Below, in pieces: positions 43,875 through 50,721 of a stretch of 64,000 bases of DNA. Source of the stretch: Sphingomonas sp. BAUL-RG-20F-R05-02 (GTDB lineage: Bacteria; Pseudomonadota; Alphaproteobacteria; Sphingomonadales; Sphingomonadaceae); NCBI RefSeq assembly GCF_022662305.1, contig NZ_JAKNQH010000001.1, forward strand, positions 310,001 to 374,000, read 5' to 3'. The notes under the pieces are model-generated. The model was not told where the DNA came from. It saw only the letters and a list, made by a program, of their open reading frames with translations, and made no database searches. The translations under genes were made by a program, and so were the position numbers. Each line of letters starts with the position of its first letter. Position 1 is the first letter of the stretch.

Positions 43875-44728
43875 TGCCGCCAAAGGCCGCCTCGCCGGCA
43901 CGTGGGGCGTTGAACCTTCTGGCGGCTTTGCTGGAAGCGCGTACCGGTCAGCAGATCGGCCACGATCGCGCGTGGCGGATCGAAAGTGCGTTGAAACCGC
44001 TGATGCGCGAGCGGGGTTACGAGACGATCGAGGCGCTGGCGGCTGCGACCGCCGGAGCCAGCGAACTCGCCACGGCTGCCGTAAATGCGATGCTGAACCA
44101 CGAAAGCTCGTTCTTCCGCGATGGTCAGGTCTTCGACGTGGTCGCGGAGGCGGCGCGCGACTATCGCGCTAACGCGACCGATCACCGTCGCCGGCTGCGC
44201 GTCTGGTCGGCCGGCTGCTCGACCGGCCAGGAGCCGGTTTCACTGGCGATTACCCTCGCCGAAACCGCGACGGGTTTCGACGAGGACGCAGCGGAAATCA
44301 TCGCGACTGACGTGTCCGACGTGGCGCTCGCGCGGGCACGATCTGGCATCTACTCGCAATTCGAGATCCAACGCGGGCTGTCCATTCGCCGCATGATCGG
44401 CTGGTTTGAGCCACATGGTAACGAATGGGCGGTCAAGCGCGATCTGCTGCGCCACCTTCAGTATCGCCGTATGAACCTCGTCGCTGACCCGCTGCCCGGC
44501 GGACGCTTCGATATCGTGCTGTGCCGCAACGTTCTGCTGTATCTATCACCGGATTCGCGCCGTCTGGTGCTCGATCGGATTGCGTCGACGCTGCGGGCGG
44601 ACGGACTGCTCGTGCTCGGCGCGGGCGAGACAGTGATAGGGCAGAGCGACTGCTTCCGGCCAAGCGCGCGCTACCGGGGCCTGTATGAGTTGGCGAACGC
44701 CGCCAGACCGGGTATCGCTGCTGCCTGA
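43871..44728 (+). CDS. cheR: Chemotaxis protein methyltransferase CheR
   Basis: SAM-dependent methyltransferase acting on receptor glutamates. The 285-residue protein has an N-terminal helical domain and a Rossmann-type C-terminal domain with WSAGCSTGQEPVSLAI (SAM site), IIATDVSD, and FDIVLCRNVLLYL. FFRD (about 80-83) is the family motif between domains. No pentapeptide-binding beta-subdomain abnormality is apparent. It ends the che gene set; no receptor (mcp) or cheD gene lies in the window. Confidence 0.94.
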   Translation: MMPPKAASPARGALNLLAALLEARTGQQIGHDRAWRIESALKPLMRERGYETIEALAAATAGASELATAAVNAMLNHESSFFRDGQVFDVVAEAARDYRANATDHRRRLRVWSAGCSTGQEPVSLAITLAETATGFDEDAAEIIATDVSDVALARARSGIYSQFEIQRGLSIRRMIGWFEPHGNEWAVKRDLLRHLQYRRMNLVADPLPGGRFDIVLCRNVLLYLSPDSRRLVLDRIASTLRADGLLVLGAGETVIGQSDCFRPSARYRGLYELANAARPGIAAA

Positions 44729-44773
44729 TCCGCCTGCGCCGTACCCGCGTGGGGGGCGTGTGCAGGAGACAGC

Positions 44774-45463
44774 ATGACGATCATCGAGACGGCGTCCCCC
44801 AATTTCGACGAGCGCACGCTGCCGGTCACCATGATCGTTCTCCACTATACTGGCATGGTCGATGCGGTGTCCGCGCTGGAGCGGCTGTGCGATCCCGCCG
44901 CCAAGGTGTCGGCACATTATCTGATCGACGAGGATGGCACGGTTTATCGCCTTGTCGCCGAGGACAAGCGCGCCTGGCACGCCGGCGCATCGTGCTGGCG
45001 GCGGATCGAGGACGTCAACAGCGCATCCGTCGGCATCGAACTGGTCAACCCGGGGCACGAGCATGGCTACCGTGACTTTGCCGAGCCGCAGGTCGATGCG
45101 CTGGTCGGGTTGGTGGCGGAGATCAAGGAACGCCATGGCATCACACGTGGTAACGTCGTCGGCCACTCCGACATTGCGCCGACGCGCAAGCAGGATCCGG
45201 GCGAGTTGTTCCCCTGGCACCGCCTTGCCCGGCTGCGGCTTGCGCTGCCGCGCCCGACCCGCAACCTGCTGGACCCGATGTGGACCGACGCCGGCTTCCT
45301 GATCGCACTGGAACGCTTTGGTTATGACGTGAAAGACAAGCTCGCGGCGGTGGTTGCCTTCCAGCGCCGCTACCGCCCGGAGCTGATCGACGGCGAGATC
45401 GACGGCGAATGTCGCAGCATCCTGCTCGCTTTGTTGTTGCCGAAACCGCAGGGCGACGACTAA
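44774..45463 (+). CDS. N-acetylmuramoyl-L-alanine amidase (AmiD type) with peptidoglycan-binding domain
   Basis: Zinc amidase that cleaves the bond between muramic acid and the stem peptide, for wall recycling. The 229 residues have an Amidase_2 domain (zinc ligands H24 in VLHYTGM, a histidine in VVGHSDIAPTRKQDPG and the nearby aspartate; HAG near 70) and a C-terminal PG_binding_1-like domain, about 170-225. No signal peptide is visible, so a cytoplasmic (AmpD-like) role is possible, though size and domain layout suit AmiD. It directly precedes rnpB. Confidence 0.88.
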   Translation: MTIIETASPNFDERTLPVTMIVLHYTGMVDAVSALERLCDPAAKVSAHYLIDEDGTVYRLVAEDKRAWHAGASCWRRIEDVNSASVGIELVNPGHEHGYRDFAEPQVDALVGLVAEIKERHGITRGNVVGHSDIAPTRKQDPGELFPWHRLARLRLALPRPTRNLLDPMWTDAGFLIALERFGYDVKDKLAAVVAFQRRYRPELIDGEIDGECRSILLALLLPKPQGDD

Positions 45464-45472
45464 GGCAGCTCC

Positions 45473-45855
45473 ACCAGAGGGTCGGGCGGCCGCGTCATGT
45501 GCTTGTTGCATGCCGAGGAAAGTCCGGGCTCCGCGAAACGACGGTGCCGGGTAACGCCCGGCGGGGGCGACCCCAGGGACAGTGCCACAGAGAGCAAACC
45601 GCCGATGGGCCGCGCGCAAGCGGGGCGACAGGCAAGGGTGAAAGGGTGCGGTAAAAGCGCACCGCGCCGCCGGTAACGGCAGGCGGCAAGGCAAACCCCA
45701 CCGGGAGCAAGACCGAATAGGGACGGCATATGGGCATCGTTTCTGCTCGTCGTCCGGGTTGGTTGCTTGAGGCGGCGTGCAAACGTCGCCCTAGAGGAAT
45801 GGTCGCCTATCCCTTGCAAGAGGGTGGACAGAACCCGGCTTACAGACCCTCTGGT
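45473..45855 (+). ncRNA. rnpB: RNase P RNA (bacterial class A)
   Basis: About 383 bases. The ends pair (ACCAGAGGGTC at 45473 with GACCCTCTGGT ending at 45855). The conserved core is present: GAGGAAAGTCCGGGCT near 45524, CAGGGACAGTGCCACAGAGA near 45580 (split across two blocks), AGGGTGAAAGGGTGCGGTAAGAGCGCACC-like region, AAACCCCACCGGGAGCAAGACC, and GGACAGAACCCGGCTTACAG near the 3' end. Catalytic RNA for tRNA 5' maturation. Confidence 0.96.
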
Positions 45856-45938
45856 ACTTTCCCGCGCGTAAGCTCAAAATCTACGGCTCGGCCATTCGGT
45901 CATGGCATTGCCGTGCCCGTGTGCCTAAATGGACGGCT

Positions 45939-46481
45939 ATGGCGCGTGCGACAAGACAAGACGATTGGGGCTTCCCCCGCTGGCGGGCCTATGGCGAATC
46001 CAGCCGTGAGACGGCCAAGGTGCGCCTGTGCGACCGGCATGGCTGTACCGAACCCGGCAACTGCCCGGCGCCCAAATCGCCCAACAGCCCGGATCGCTGG
46101 TATTTCTGCCAGGAACATGCCGGCGAATACAATCGCGGCTGGAATTACTTCGAGGGGTTGAGCGCGGAGGAGGCGGCCGATCGCGAGGCGGCGGAAACGC
46201 GCACGGCGGACGGCTACACGACCTCCCGCCATCAGCAATGGGCCGGCTCGGGCGACGGCACGCGTTCGCGCGACGAACTGCGCGCGCTGGAGGTGCTCGG
46301 CCTCGAGGTCGATGCCGAGTTCGAGGCGGTCCGGCTGGCGTGGCGGAGACTCGCCAAGCAGAACCACCCAGACGTACGCCCCGGCGACAAGGATGCTGCC
46401 ACGCGGTTTCAGGCGATTCAAGCAGCTTACGACGTGATCCGTGTTGCCGAGGAACATCGCCAATGGAAACCCGAGGCATGA
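45939..46481 (+). CDS. J-domain protein with cysteine-rich N-terminal zinc-finger-like region
   Basis: Co-chaperone-like protein of about 180 residues. The J domain is at the C-terminus (about 120-175) with the HPD motif in KQNHPDVRPGDKD, so it should stimulate a DnaK-type ATPase. Residues about 30-65 have CDRHGC, NCPAPK and YFCQEH, a possible metal-binding finger. A GTG at 45921 is the other start candidate. The stop overlaps the next gene, a ferredoxin-like protein, suggesting joint function, perhaps in iron-sulfur or metal handling. Confidence 0.82.
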   Translation: MARATRQDDWGFPRWRAYGESSRETAKVRLCDRHGCTEPGNCPAPKSPNSPDRWYFCQEHAGEYNRGWNYFEGLSAEEAADREAAETRTADGYTTSRHQQWAGSGDGTRSRDELRALEVLGLEVDAEFEAVRLAWRRLAKQNHPDVRPGDKDAATRFQAIQAAYDVIRVAEEHRQWKPEA

Positions 46482-46789
46482 AGACGGTTCACTCGGACTG
46501 GTCGCACACGCTGATGATCTGCGCGAAATGCACCAAGAAGATTGGCGGTGGGTTCGGAGCCAAAGGAAAGCATCCACTCGCCAAGGTCTTGCGCAAGGAA
46601 CTTGGGGTAAAATCCGGTCGCAAGGCAGCGATGGGAATCGTCGAGGTCAAATGCCTCAAGGTTTGCCCCAAGAACGCAGTGACGGTGGTGGACAGTCGCG
46701 ACGTCCATGAATGGAAGATCGTCGCGGCTGGTGTATCGACCGCGGCGGTCATCGAGGGATTGGAACTGAACGCGTCAGCGCCCGTTTAG
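46463..46789 (+). CDS. Small 2Fe-2S ferredoxin-like (thioredoxin-fold) protein
   Basis: A protein of about 103-108 residues with LMICAKCTKK near the N-terminus and KCLKVCPKNAVTVVDS in the second half. This cysteine pattern suits thioredoxin-like 2Fe-2S ferredoxins. ATG 46463 has GAGGAA 7 bases before it; ATG 46478 makes an ATGA overlap with the J-domain stop. Both are plausible. The redox or cluster-carrier role is inferred from cysteines only. Confidence 0.72.
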   Translation: METRGMKTVHSDWSHTLMICAKCTKKIGGGFGAKGKHPLAKVLRKELGVKSGRKAAMGIVEVKCLKVCPKNAVTVVDSRDVHEWKIVAAGVSTAAVIEGLELNASAPV

Positions 46790-46833
46790 AATAACTGGGC
46801 TAACGTGCCGGAATCCTTCGAGGAATAGTCGAG

Positions 46834-47253
46834 ATGCGTGCAAACCAGTGTCTTACCGTCTTCGCCGCGATCGCCGCGATCGGCTCTACCGCCCCGCTAC
46901 AGGCGCGCGATCGGCTTAGCGGAGAGGCCAGGCTCGCCAAGATGATCGAGGGACGTACCGCCGGCAAACCCGTCGATTGTGTTCCGATCACGCAGATCCG
47001 CTCCACCGAGATTATCGATCACACCGCAATCGCCTACACCGCCAGCAACGGCACGATCTATGTGAACCGGCCGAGCGGTGCCAATTTCCTCGACGATGAC
47101 GACATCCTCGTCAGTGAGCCATATAACGGTCAGGCGTGTCGCATCGACATCGTGCGCCTGATTGATCGCGGTTCGCGGATGCCGAGCGGCTCGGTCGGAC
47201 TAAACGACTTCGTACCTTACCCGAAGCCGCCCAAGCCGCCGAAGGCGGGCTGA
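46834..47253 (+). CDS. Conserved exported protein of unknown function
   Basis: A 139-residue exported protein with a signal peptide (LTVFAAIAAIGSTAPLQA, cleavage near residue 24). The mature domain has two cysteines (in PVDCVPI and GQACRIDI) likely to be bonded, and a proline-rich end (YPKPPKPPK). I recognise the style from sphingomonad hypothetical proteins but no function. ATG 46834 has a weak AGGAA upstream. It is convergent with sufE, with only 4 bases between stop codons. Confidence 0.7.
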   Translation: MRANQCLTVFAAIAAIGSTAPLQARDRLSGEARLAKMIEGRTAGKPVDCVPITQIRSTEIIDHTAIAYTASNGTIYVNRPSGANFLDDDDILVSEPYNGQACRIDIVRLIDRGSRMPSGSVGLNDFVPYPKPPKPPKAG

Positions 47254-47257
47254 TCGT

Positions 47258-47668
47258 TTAGGCGCCCGCGTAGCGTTCGGCGGTTTCACGGATCAGCGCG
47301 ATCATGTTCGGGATGCCTTGCGTACGGTTGGAGCTTAGCTGGTTCTTGAGATCGAACGGCGCGAGCGCAGCAGTGATGTCGGTTTCGTTTATCGCTGTCG
47401 CGGGCTGATCCTGCACCGTCAGCAGTACGAGTGCGATGATGCCCTTGGTAATCGCGGCGTTAGAATCGGCAAGGAAGTGGAGCGTGCCGTCGTCGCGCCG
47501 CATCGGATAGACCCACACTGACGCGGAACAGCCGCGCACCAGCGTCGCATCGGTCTTGAGCGGATCGGGCATCGGCTCAAGCGTCTTGCCGAGGTCGATC
47601 AGCAGGCGATAGCGGTCGTCCTGATCGAGGAAGCTGTATTCGTCTTGCAGGTCAGCGAGGGTGGTCAT
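47258..47668 (-). CDS. sufE: SufE-family cysteine desulfuration protein
   Basis: Sulfur acceptor that takes persulfide from SufS-type desulfurase and passes it to the scaffold. The 136-residue product has the active-site cysteine in LVRGCSASVWV (C47) and the end helix with RTQGIPNMIALIRETA. Length is right for SufE. The ATG at 47668 is the conserved start; the frame extends to 47725. No suf operon accompanies it; the adjacent J-domain and ferredoxin-like genes may be related in role. Confidence 0.93.
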   Translation of the reverse strand: MTTLADLQDEYSFLDQDDRYRLLIDLGKTLEPMPDPLKTDATLVRGCSASVWVYPMRRDDGTLHFLADSNAAITKGIIALVLLTVQDQPATAINETDITAALAPFDLKNQLSSNRTQGIPNMIALIRETAERYAGA

Positions 47669-47840
47669 GGCGTAGCGCGGTAACGGTCTTAAAGCTACGC
47701 GTCCACTGATCCCGTCCGCCCCCACGGCAAAGGCCGGTGCCGAGTTCTAGCAGCCGCGTAAAGCGGCTTTGCGCTTCCAGACCGTGCCCGTTCGAATTCA
47801 GCCTTCGCCTGGGGGAAGGGCGCGGCGTGGCAACGCACAG

Positions 47841-48083
47841 TCACAGGTCCACTCCGGCGGCGATCGCCTCGAGTTTGCGAATGCGCTCCTTGAGATCGGC
47901 GATCTCGATGCGCGCGCTCGCGTTGGGCAGCGTCGGCACGGCGCGATCCCCGAAATGCTGTTGCAACTCCTGCTGCTTCAGCGCCAGCCAGCCGCGCCAG
48001 CCGTTGAGCGTCGCGTAGGTCAGCATCGCCAGACCGGCGAGCGCCGTGACGGCCATCGTGATGGCTAGGGTCGGGTCGGTCAT
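47841..48083 (-). CDS. Small PspB-like membrane protein (fifth downstream psp gene)
   Basis: Single-span membrane protein of about 80 residues. A hydrophobic helix (LAITMAVTALAGLAMLTYATL, within residues 5-25) is followed by a charged helix ending LKERIRKLEAIAAGVDL. The end echoes the coiled-coil motif of PspB and of the neighbouring small proteins. ATG 48083 has AGGAG 8 bases upstream; a GTG at 48113 overlapping the upstream stop is an alternative. Last gene of the psp-linked train. Confidence 0.7.
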   Translation of the reverse strand: MTDPTLAITMAVTALAGLAMLTYATLNGWRGWLALKQQELQQHFGDRAVPTLPNASARIEIADLKERIRKLEAIAAGVDL

Positions 48084-48109
48084 GATCCCTGCTCCTGCGC
48101 TCATGAGGG

Positions 48110-48379
48110 TCACTTGGGGTCACGCAGGCGTTCGATCTCGCGATCGAGGCGGGCGGTGCTCGTGTCACTGTCGGTGGCGAGGCGTTCGAGGACGGCAAGC
48201 CGTTCCTTCATACCGCGCAGCTCGTCACGCAGCCGCTCGTTCTCGGCGCGGGTGGCGGTGTCGTCGCGGAAGGCGACGCTTTCGCCGGGCTTGGAGTGGA
48301 CCACACCGAAGCGGGCCATCGCGACGCGGCCGACGGTGATGACGACGATGATGGCGACAACCATCTCAAACGGATTCAT
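48110..48379 (-). CDS. Small PspB-like membrane protein (fourth downstream psp gene)
   Basis: An 89-residue protein with one N-terminal membrane helix (MVVAIIVVITVGRVAMA) and a long charged coiled coil. The motif ERLAVLERLATD and the end DREIERLRDP match the C-terminal pattern of other proteins in this cluster. A GAGGGGAG ribosome-binding site precedes the ATG. It is probably an inner-membrane partner in the envelope-stress response; no catalytic features are present. Confidence 0.75.
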   Translation of the reverse strand: MNPFEMVVAIIVVITVGRVAMARFGVVHSKPGESVAFRDDTATRAENERLRDELRGMKERLAVLERLATDSDTSTARLDREIERLRDPK

Positions 48380-48408
48380 GTGAAAACTCCCCTCAGCTTT
48401 TTGCGATG

Positions 48409-48534
48409 TTACTGTGCGATCGACTGCCCGGCGAGCCGTTCCTTGCGGCGGCGCGGGCGGTCGATGCTTTCGGTGGCGAACACGCCGATCGCGGTGAACG
48501 CGGCGAGGATGAGAAGAAAACCGGTGACGATCAT
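48409..48534 (-). CDS. Very small membrane protein (41 residues) in the psp train
   Basis: A short open frame from ATG 48534 to TAA 48409. A hydrophobic helix (VTGFLLILAAFTAIGVFA) is followed by a basic tail (SIDRPRRRKERLAGQ). An AGGAAAGG sequence lies about 10 bases upstream of the ATG. It fits exactly in the gap between two co-oriented small psp genes and has typical positive-inside topology. Unlike its neighbours it lacks the LE.I.TD coiled-coil motif. Reality is inferred from position and composition. Confidence 0.6.
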   Translation of the reverse strand: MIVTGFLLILAAFTAIGVFATESIDRPRRRKERLAGQSIAQ

Positions 48535-48616
48535 GAGGCAGACCTTTCCTGTCGGCGCGGCCGGTGGCCGCACACGGGTGGATTTTCGGTAATGTGAGAG
48601 TGGTCGGGCGGGCCGC

Positions 48617-48913
48617 TCAGGGGAGCGCGCGCAACGCCTCGATTTCGCGGGAGGTGCGCTCGGCGGGGTCGGTGGCGATGCGTTCGAGTACGGCGATCCG
48701 CTCCTCCAGCCGGCTGATCTGCCCGGCCTGCCGGTCGTTGTCCTGCGACAGCAGATCGATGGTGCGCTGGGTTTGCGCGTCGATGCGGGAGACGGTGTTG
48801 CCCTTCTTATCGGCGATTGGGTAGCCGTGCCTGGCGCGTACCCAGGTTGTGAAGGCCCAACTGATCGGGCCGATAGTGATCGCCGCAACCGGCACGATCA
48901 AACCCCATTCCAT
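48617..48913 (-). CDS. Small PspB-like membrane protein (second downstream psp gene)
   Basis: A 98-residue protein with an N-terminal membrane segment (LIVPVAAITIGPISWAF), a short loop, and a coiled coil carrying RLEERIAVLERIATD and a tail TSREIEALRALP. The same motif appears in four neighbours. Predicted single-pass inner-membrane protein that could bind PspA or PspC. It lies 30 bases from the upstream gene and 82 bases before the 41-residue gene. Confidence 0.75.
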   Translation of the reverse strand: MEWGLIVPVAAITIGPISWAFTTWVRARHGYPIADKKGNTVSRIDAQTQRTIDLLSQDNDRQAGQISRLEERIAVLERIATDPAERTSREIEALRALP

Positions 48914-48943
48914 CGTTCTAATCCCTTGTTCTGAATGGACCGA

Positions 48944-49195
48944 TCAGCGCAGTGCGTCGATTTCGTGCAACAGCCGTTGCGGCCGATCGGTGACGATCTG
49001 TTCGACGACCGCCAGCCGGCGGCGCATCTCGGCGGCTTCACGCTGTTGGAACAGCACCTCCTCGTCAGGCTTGGTGGAAACCGCTTGCAGGCTGTGCATC
49101 GCTTTCCTGACCTTGCGGTTCGCGAACCACTGGATGGCTAGCGTGGCGCAACTTCCAAACAATGTGCCCATGATGAAAAACGGCGTGGCGTCCAT
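48944..49195 (-). CDS. Small PspB-like membrane protein (first gene after pspC)
   Basis: An 83-residue protein with one membrane helix near the N-terminus (FFIMGTLFGSCATLAIQWF) and a C-terminal coiled coil: MRRRLAVVEQIVTD, then LLHEIDALR. A strong AAGGGGAAG ribosome-binding site precedes the ATG. The tail is very close to that of PspC directly upstream (LADEIDSLR). It is likely expressed with pspABC. Confidence 0.75.
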   Translation of the reverse strand: MDATPFFIMGTLFGSCATLAIQWFANRKVRKAMHSLQAVSTKPDEEVLFQQREAAEMRRRLAVVEQIVTDRPQRLLHEIDALR

Positions 49196-49225
49196 GATCT
49201 TCCCCTTATCCCGGCGACGGAGCGA

Positions 49226-49606
49226 TCAACGCAAGCTGTCGATCTCGTCAGCGAGGCGGCTGTGGCGGCTGGTGTACATCGTCTCGATGTCGGCGAGGCG
49301 ACGGTCGATATCGCGGAACTTCGAGCGGACCTCGGCGGTCGATCGCGTCGGGTTGGTGCGGACGCCCTGCCAGAACTTCTCGTCCTCGGGGCTGTCGTAC
49401 AGGCCGTAGGGCTTGGCATCGGCCATCCACGCGACCAGCCCATAGGCGAGCAGGGTCCAGGGGAAGCCGCCGACCACGGTCAGCACGACCAGGCCGACAC
49501 GGACGAGGGTGACGTCCATCCCCGTGTAATCCGCGATCCCGGCACAAACGCCGAGCCATTTGCCGTTCGGTTTGTCGACGTAGAATTTGGTGCGGCTGGC
49601 GGTCAT
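49226..49606 (-). CDS. pspC: PspC-domain protein with PspB-like coiled-coil tail
   Basis: Inner-membrane stress sensor. The PspC domain comprises residues about 5-70 (FYVDKPNGKWLGVCAGIADYTG, counted as family segment start, then a hydrophobic VGLVVLTVVGG and FPWTLLAYGLVAWM). The C-terminal 40 residues form a helix with RLADIETMYTSRHSRLADEI and SLR at the end, like the motif in neighbouring small proteins. It starts 3 bases after pspB and has AAAGGAA upstream. In the Psp system PspB and PspC relieve PspF from PspA inhibition. Confidence 0.92.
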   Translation of the reverse strand: MTASRTKFYVDKPNGKWLGVCAGIADYTGMDVTLVRVGLVVLTVVGGFPWTLLAYGLVAWMADAKPYGLYDSPEDEKFWQGVRTNPTRSTAEVRSKFRDIDRRLADIETMYTSRHSRLADEIDSLR

Positions 49607-49609
49607 CGC

Positions 49610-49882
49610 TCAGTTCCTTTTGGCGAGGTCATAGGAAGGGCGCGGCTCAGCAGGGCTCATGCCGGGGCGCCAGTCGGGATTATCGGCGGCGATGATCCGC
49701 TCCACCGTCTGCAACCGGTCTTCCAACCGGCGCGCGAGCAGGTGGAGCTCATCGAGCAACTTCTCGTCCTCGTTGGTGATCTTGGGTGCCTGCTTCCACT
49801 TGGTGACGTAGTGCAGGATCACCCACGGCGCGCCGACGAACAGCATGCCGCAGATCACGATGGGGAGGAAAACGTCCTCCAT
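49610..49882 (-). CDS. pspB: Phage shock protein B
   Basis: Inner-membrane protein of 90 residues. It has an N-terminal helix (LPIVICGMLFVGAPWVIL) and the coiled coil ARRLEDRLQTVERIIAADNPDWRPG, matching the PspB family including the closing NPDWR. The AAGGAGG ribosome-binding site lies within the end of pspA, whose stop is one base before this ATG, so the genes are tightly coupled. It acts with PspC in sensing membrane stress. Confidence 0.92.
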   Translation of the reverse strand: MEDVFLPIVICGMLFVGAPWVILHYVTKWKQAPKITNEDEKLLDELHLLARRLEDRLQTVERIIAADNPDWRPGMSPAEPRPSYDLAKRN

Positions 49883-49883
49883 A

Positions 49884-50552
49884 TCAGCCCTCCTTGCCCA
49901 TGCGCGCCTTCAGCGCGGCGAGTTCGGCATCGACCTTATCGGCGGACTTCAGCTCGGCGATTTCCTCCTCCAGCGTCTTCGGCGCGGCGCCGAAGCCGGC
50001 GGCATCAGCGCGGCCCTCGGCCATGTCGACGCGGCGGTCGAGCATGTCGAAGCGCGAGAACGCCTCTTGCATCCGGGGTCCGTTGACCATCTCGCGCAGC
50101 TTGAAGCGGTTCTGCGCGCTCTCCAGCCGGGTGACGATCTGGTTCTGGCGGGTGCGGGCCTCGCGCAGCTTGGTCTGCAGCTTGTTGATGTCCTCCTCCG
50201 AAGCGCGCAGCGTCTCGTCGAGCAAGGTGATCTCGTCGCCAAGCTGGCCGGCCATGTCGGCGGCCTTTTGCTTCTCGACGAGCGCTGCCTTGGCGAGGTC
50301 CTCGCGGCCCTTCGACAGCGCCAGTTCGGCCTTCTCGGTCCAGCTATCCTGCAACTTGCCAAGCTTGTCGATGTGGCGGCGCATCTCCTTCTGGTCGGCG
50401 ATGGTGCGCGCGGCGGAGGCGCGGACCTCGACCAGGGTTTCCTCCATCTCGAGGATAATCATGCGGATCATCTTCGCCGGATCTTCCGCCTTGTCGAGCA
50501 GGTCGGTAAAGTTGGCGGCGACGATGTCGCGGGTGCGGGAAAAGATACCCAT
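49884..50552 (-). CDS. pspA: Phage shock protein A
   Basis: PspA/IM30 coiled-coil protein of 222 residues. It binds stressed membrane and holds PspF inactive in normal growth. MGIFSRTRDIVAANFTDLL is the amphipathic membrane-binding N-terminus; long charged helices fill about 25-185 (EDPAKMIRMIILEMEETLVE family block, and ARTIADQKEMRRHI). A linker with helix 6 closes the protein. The ATG at 50552 has AAGGAG upstream. It is transcribed from a sigma-54 promoter (50604-50619) and diverges from pspF. Confidence 0.95.
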   Translation of the reverse strand: MGIFSRTRDIVAANFTDLLDKAEDPAKMIRMIILEMEETLVEVRASAARTIADQKEMRRHIDKLGKLQDSWTEKAELALSKGREDLAKAALVEKQKAADMAGQLGDEITLLDETLRASEEDINKLQTKLREARTRQNQIVTRLESAQNRFKLREMVNGPRMQEAFSRFDMLDRRVDMAEGRADAAGFGAAPKTLEEEIAELKSADKVDAELAALKARMGKEG

Positions 50553-50603
50553 CCAAAAAACTCCTTGGCTAAACGCGATACTCGGTGCGTACCCGAACAG
50601 CTT

Positions 50604-50619
50604 TGCAGGGTGCGTGCCG
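50604..50619 (-). promoter_or_regulatory. Sigma-54 promoter of the pspA operon
   Basis: On the minus strand CGGCACGCACCCTGCA has the invariant GG and GC of the -24/-12 elements exactly 10 bases apart, and GGCACG matches the -24 consensus. The predicted start site is about 40 bases upstream of the pspA ATG. PspF-dependent control is inferred from this and from the adjacent pspF. Confidence 0.85.
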
Positions 50620-50688
50620 TTTTTTGAAAATGGCGGATTTCCGGCGTTTTTGTCATCGGTGTAGCAGCATGACAAAACAGCACACTTG

Positions 50689-50719
50689 CCAAGCCTTGGG
50701 ATTTTACGCCAAGCCTTGG
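50689..50719. promoter_or_regulatory. Twin palindromes, likely PspF upstream activating sites
   Basis: The 11-base palindrome CCAAGCCTTGG occurs twice, at 50689-50699 and 50709-50719, exactly 20 bases (about two helix turns) apart. They lie roughly 95-125 bases upstream of the predicted pspA transcription start and immediately before the pspF ATG. That is where PspF enhancer sites sit in enterobacteria and where bound PspF could also repress its own gene. Confidence 0.7.
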
Positions 50720-50721
50720 CA

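Noticed and set aside
45460..45819. Open frames on both strands overlapping rnpB
   Set aside because: The region folds into and carries the conserved blocks of RNase P RNA; the frames are incidental.
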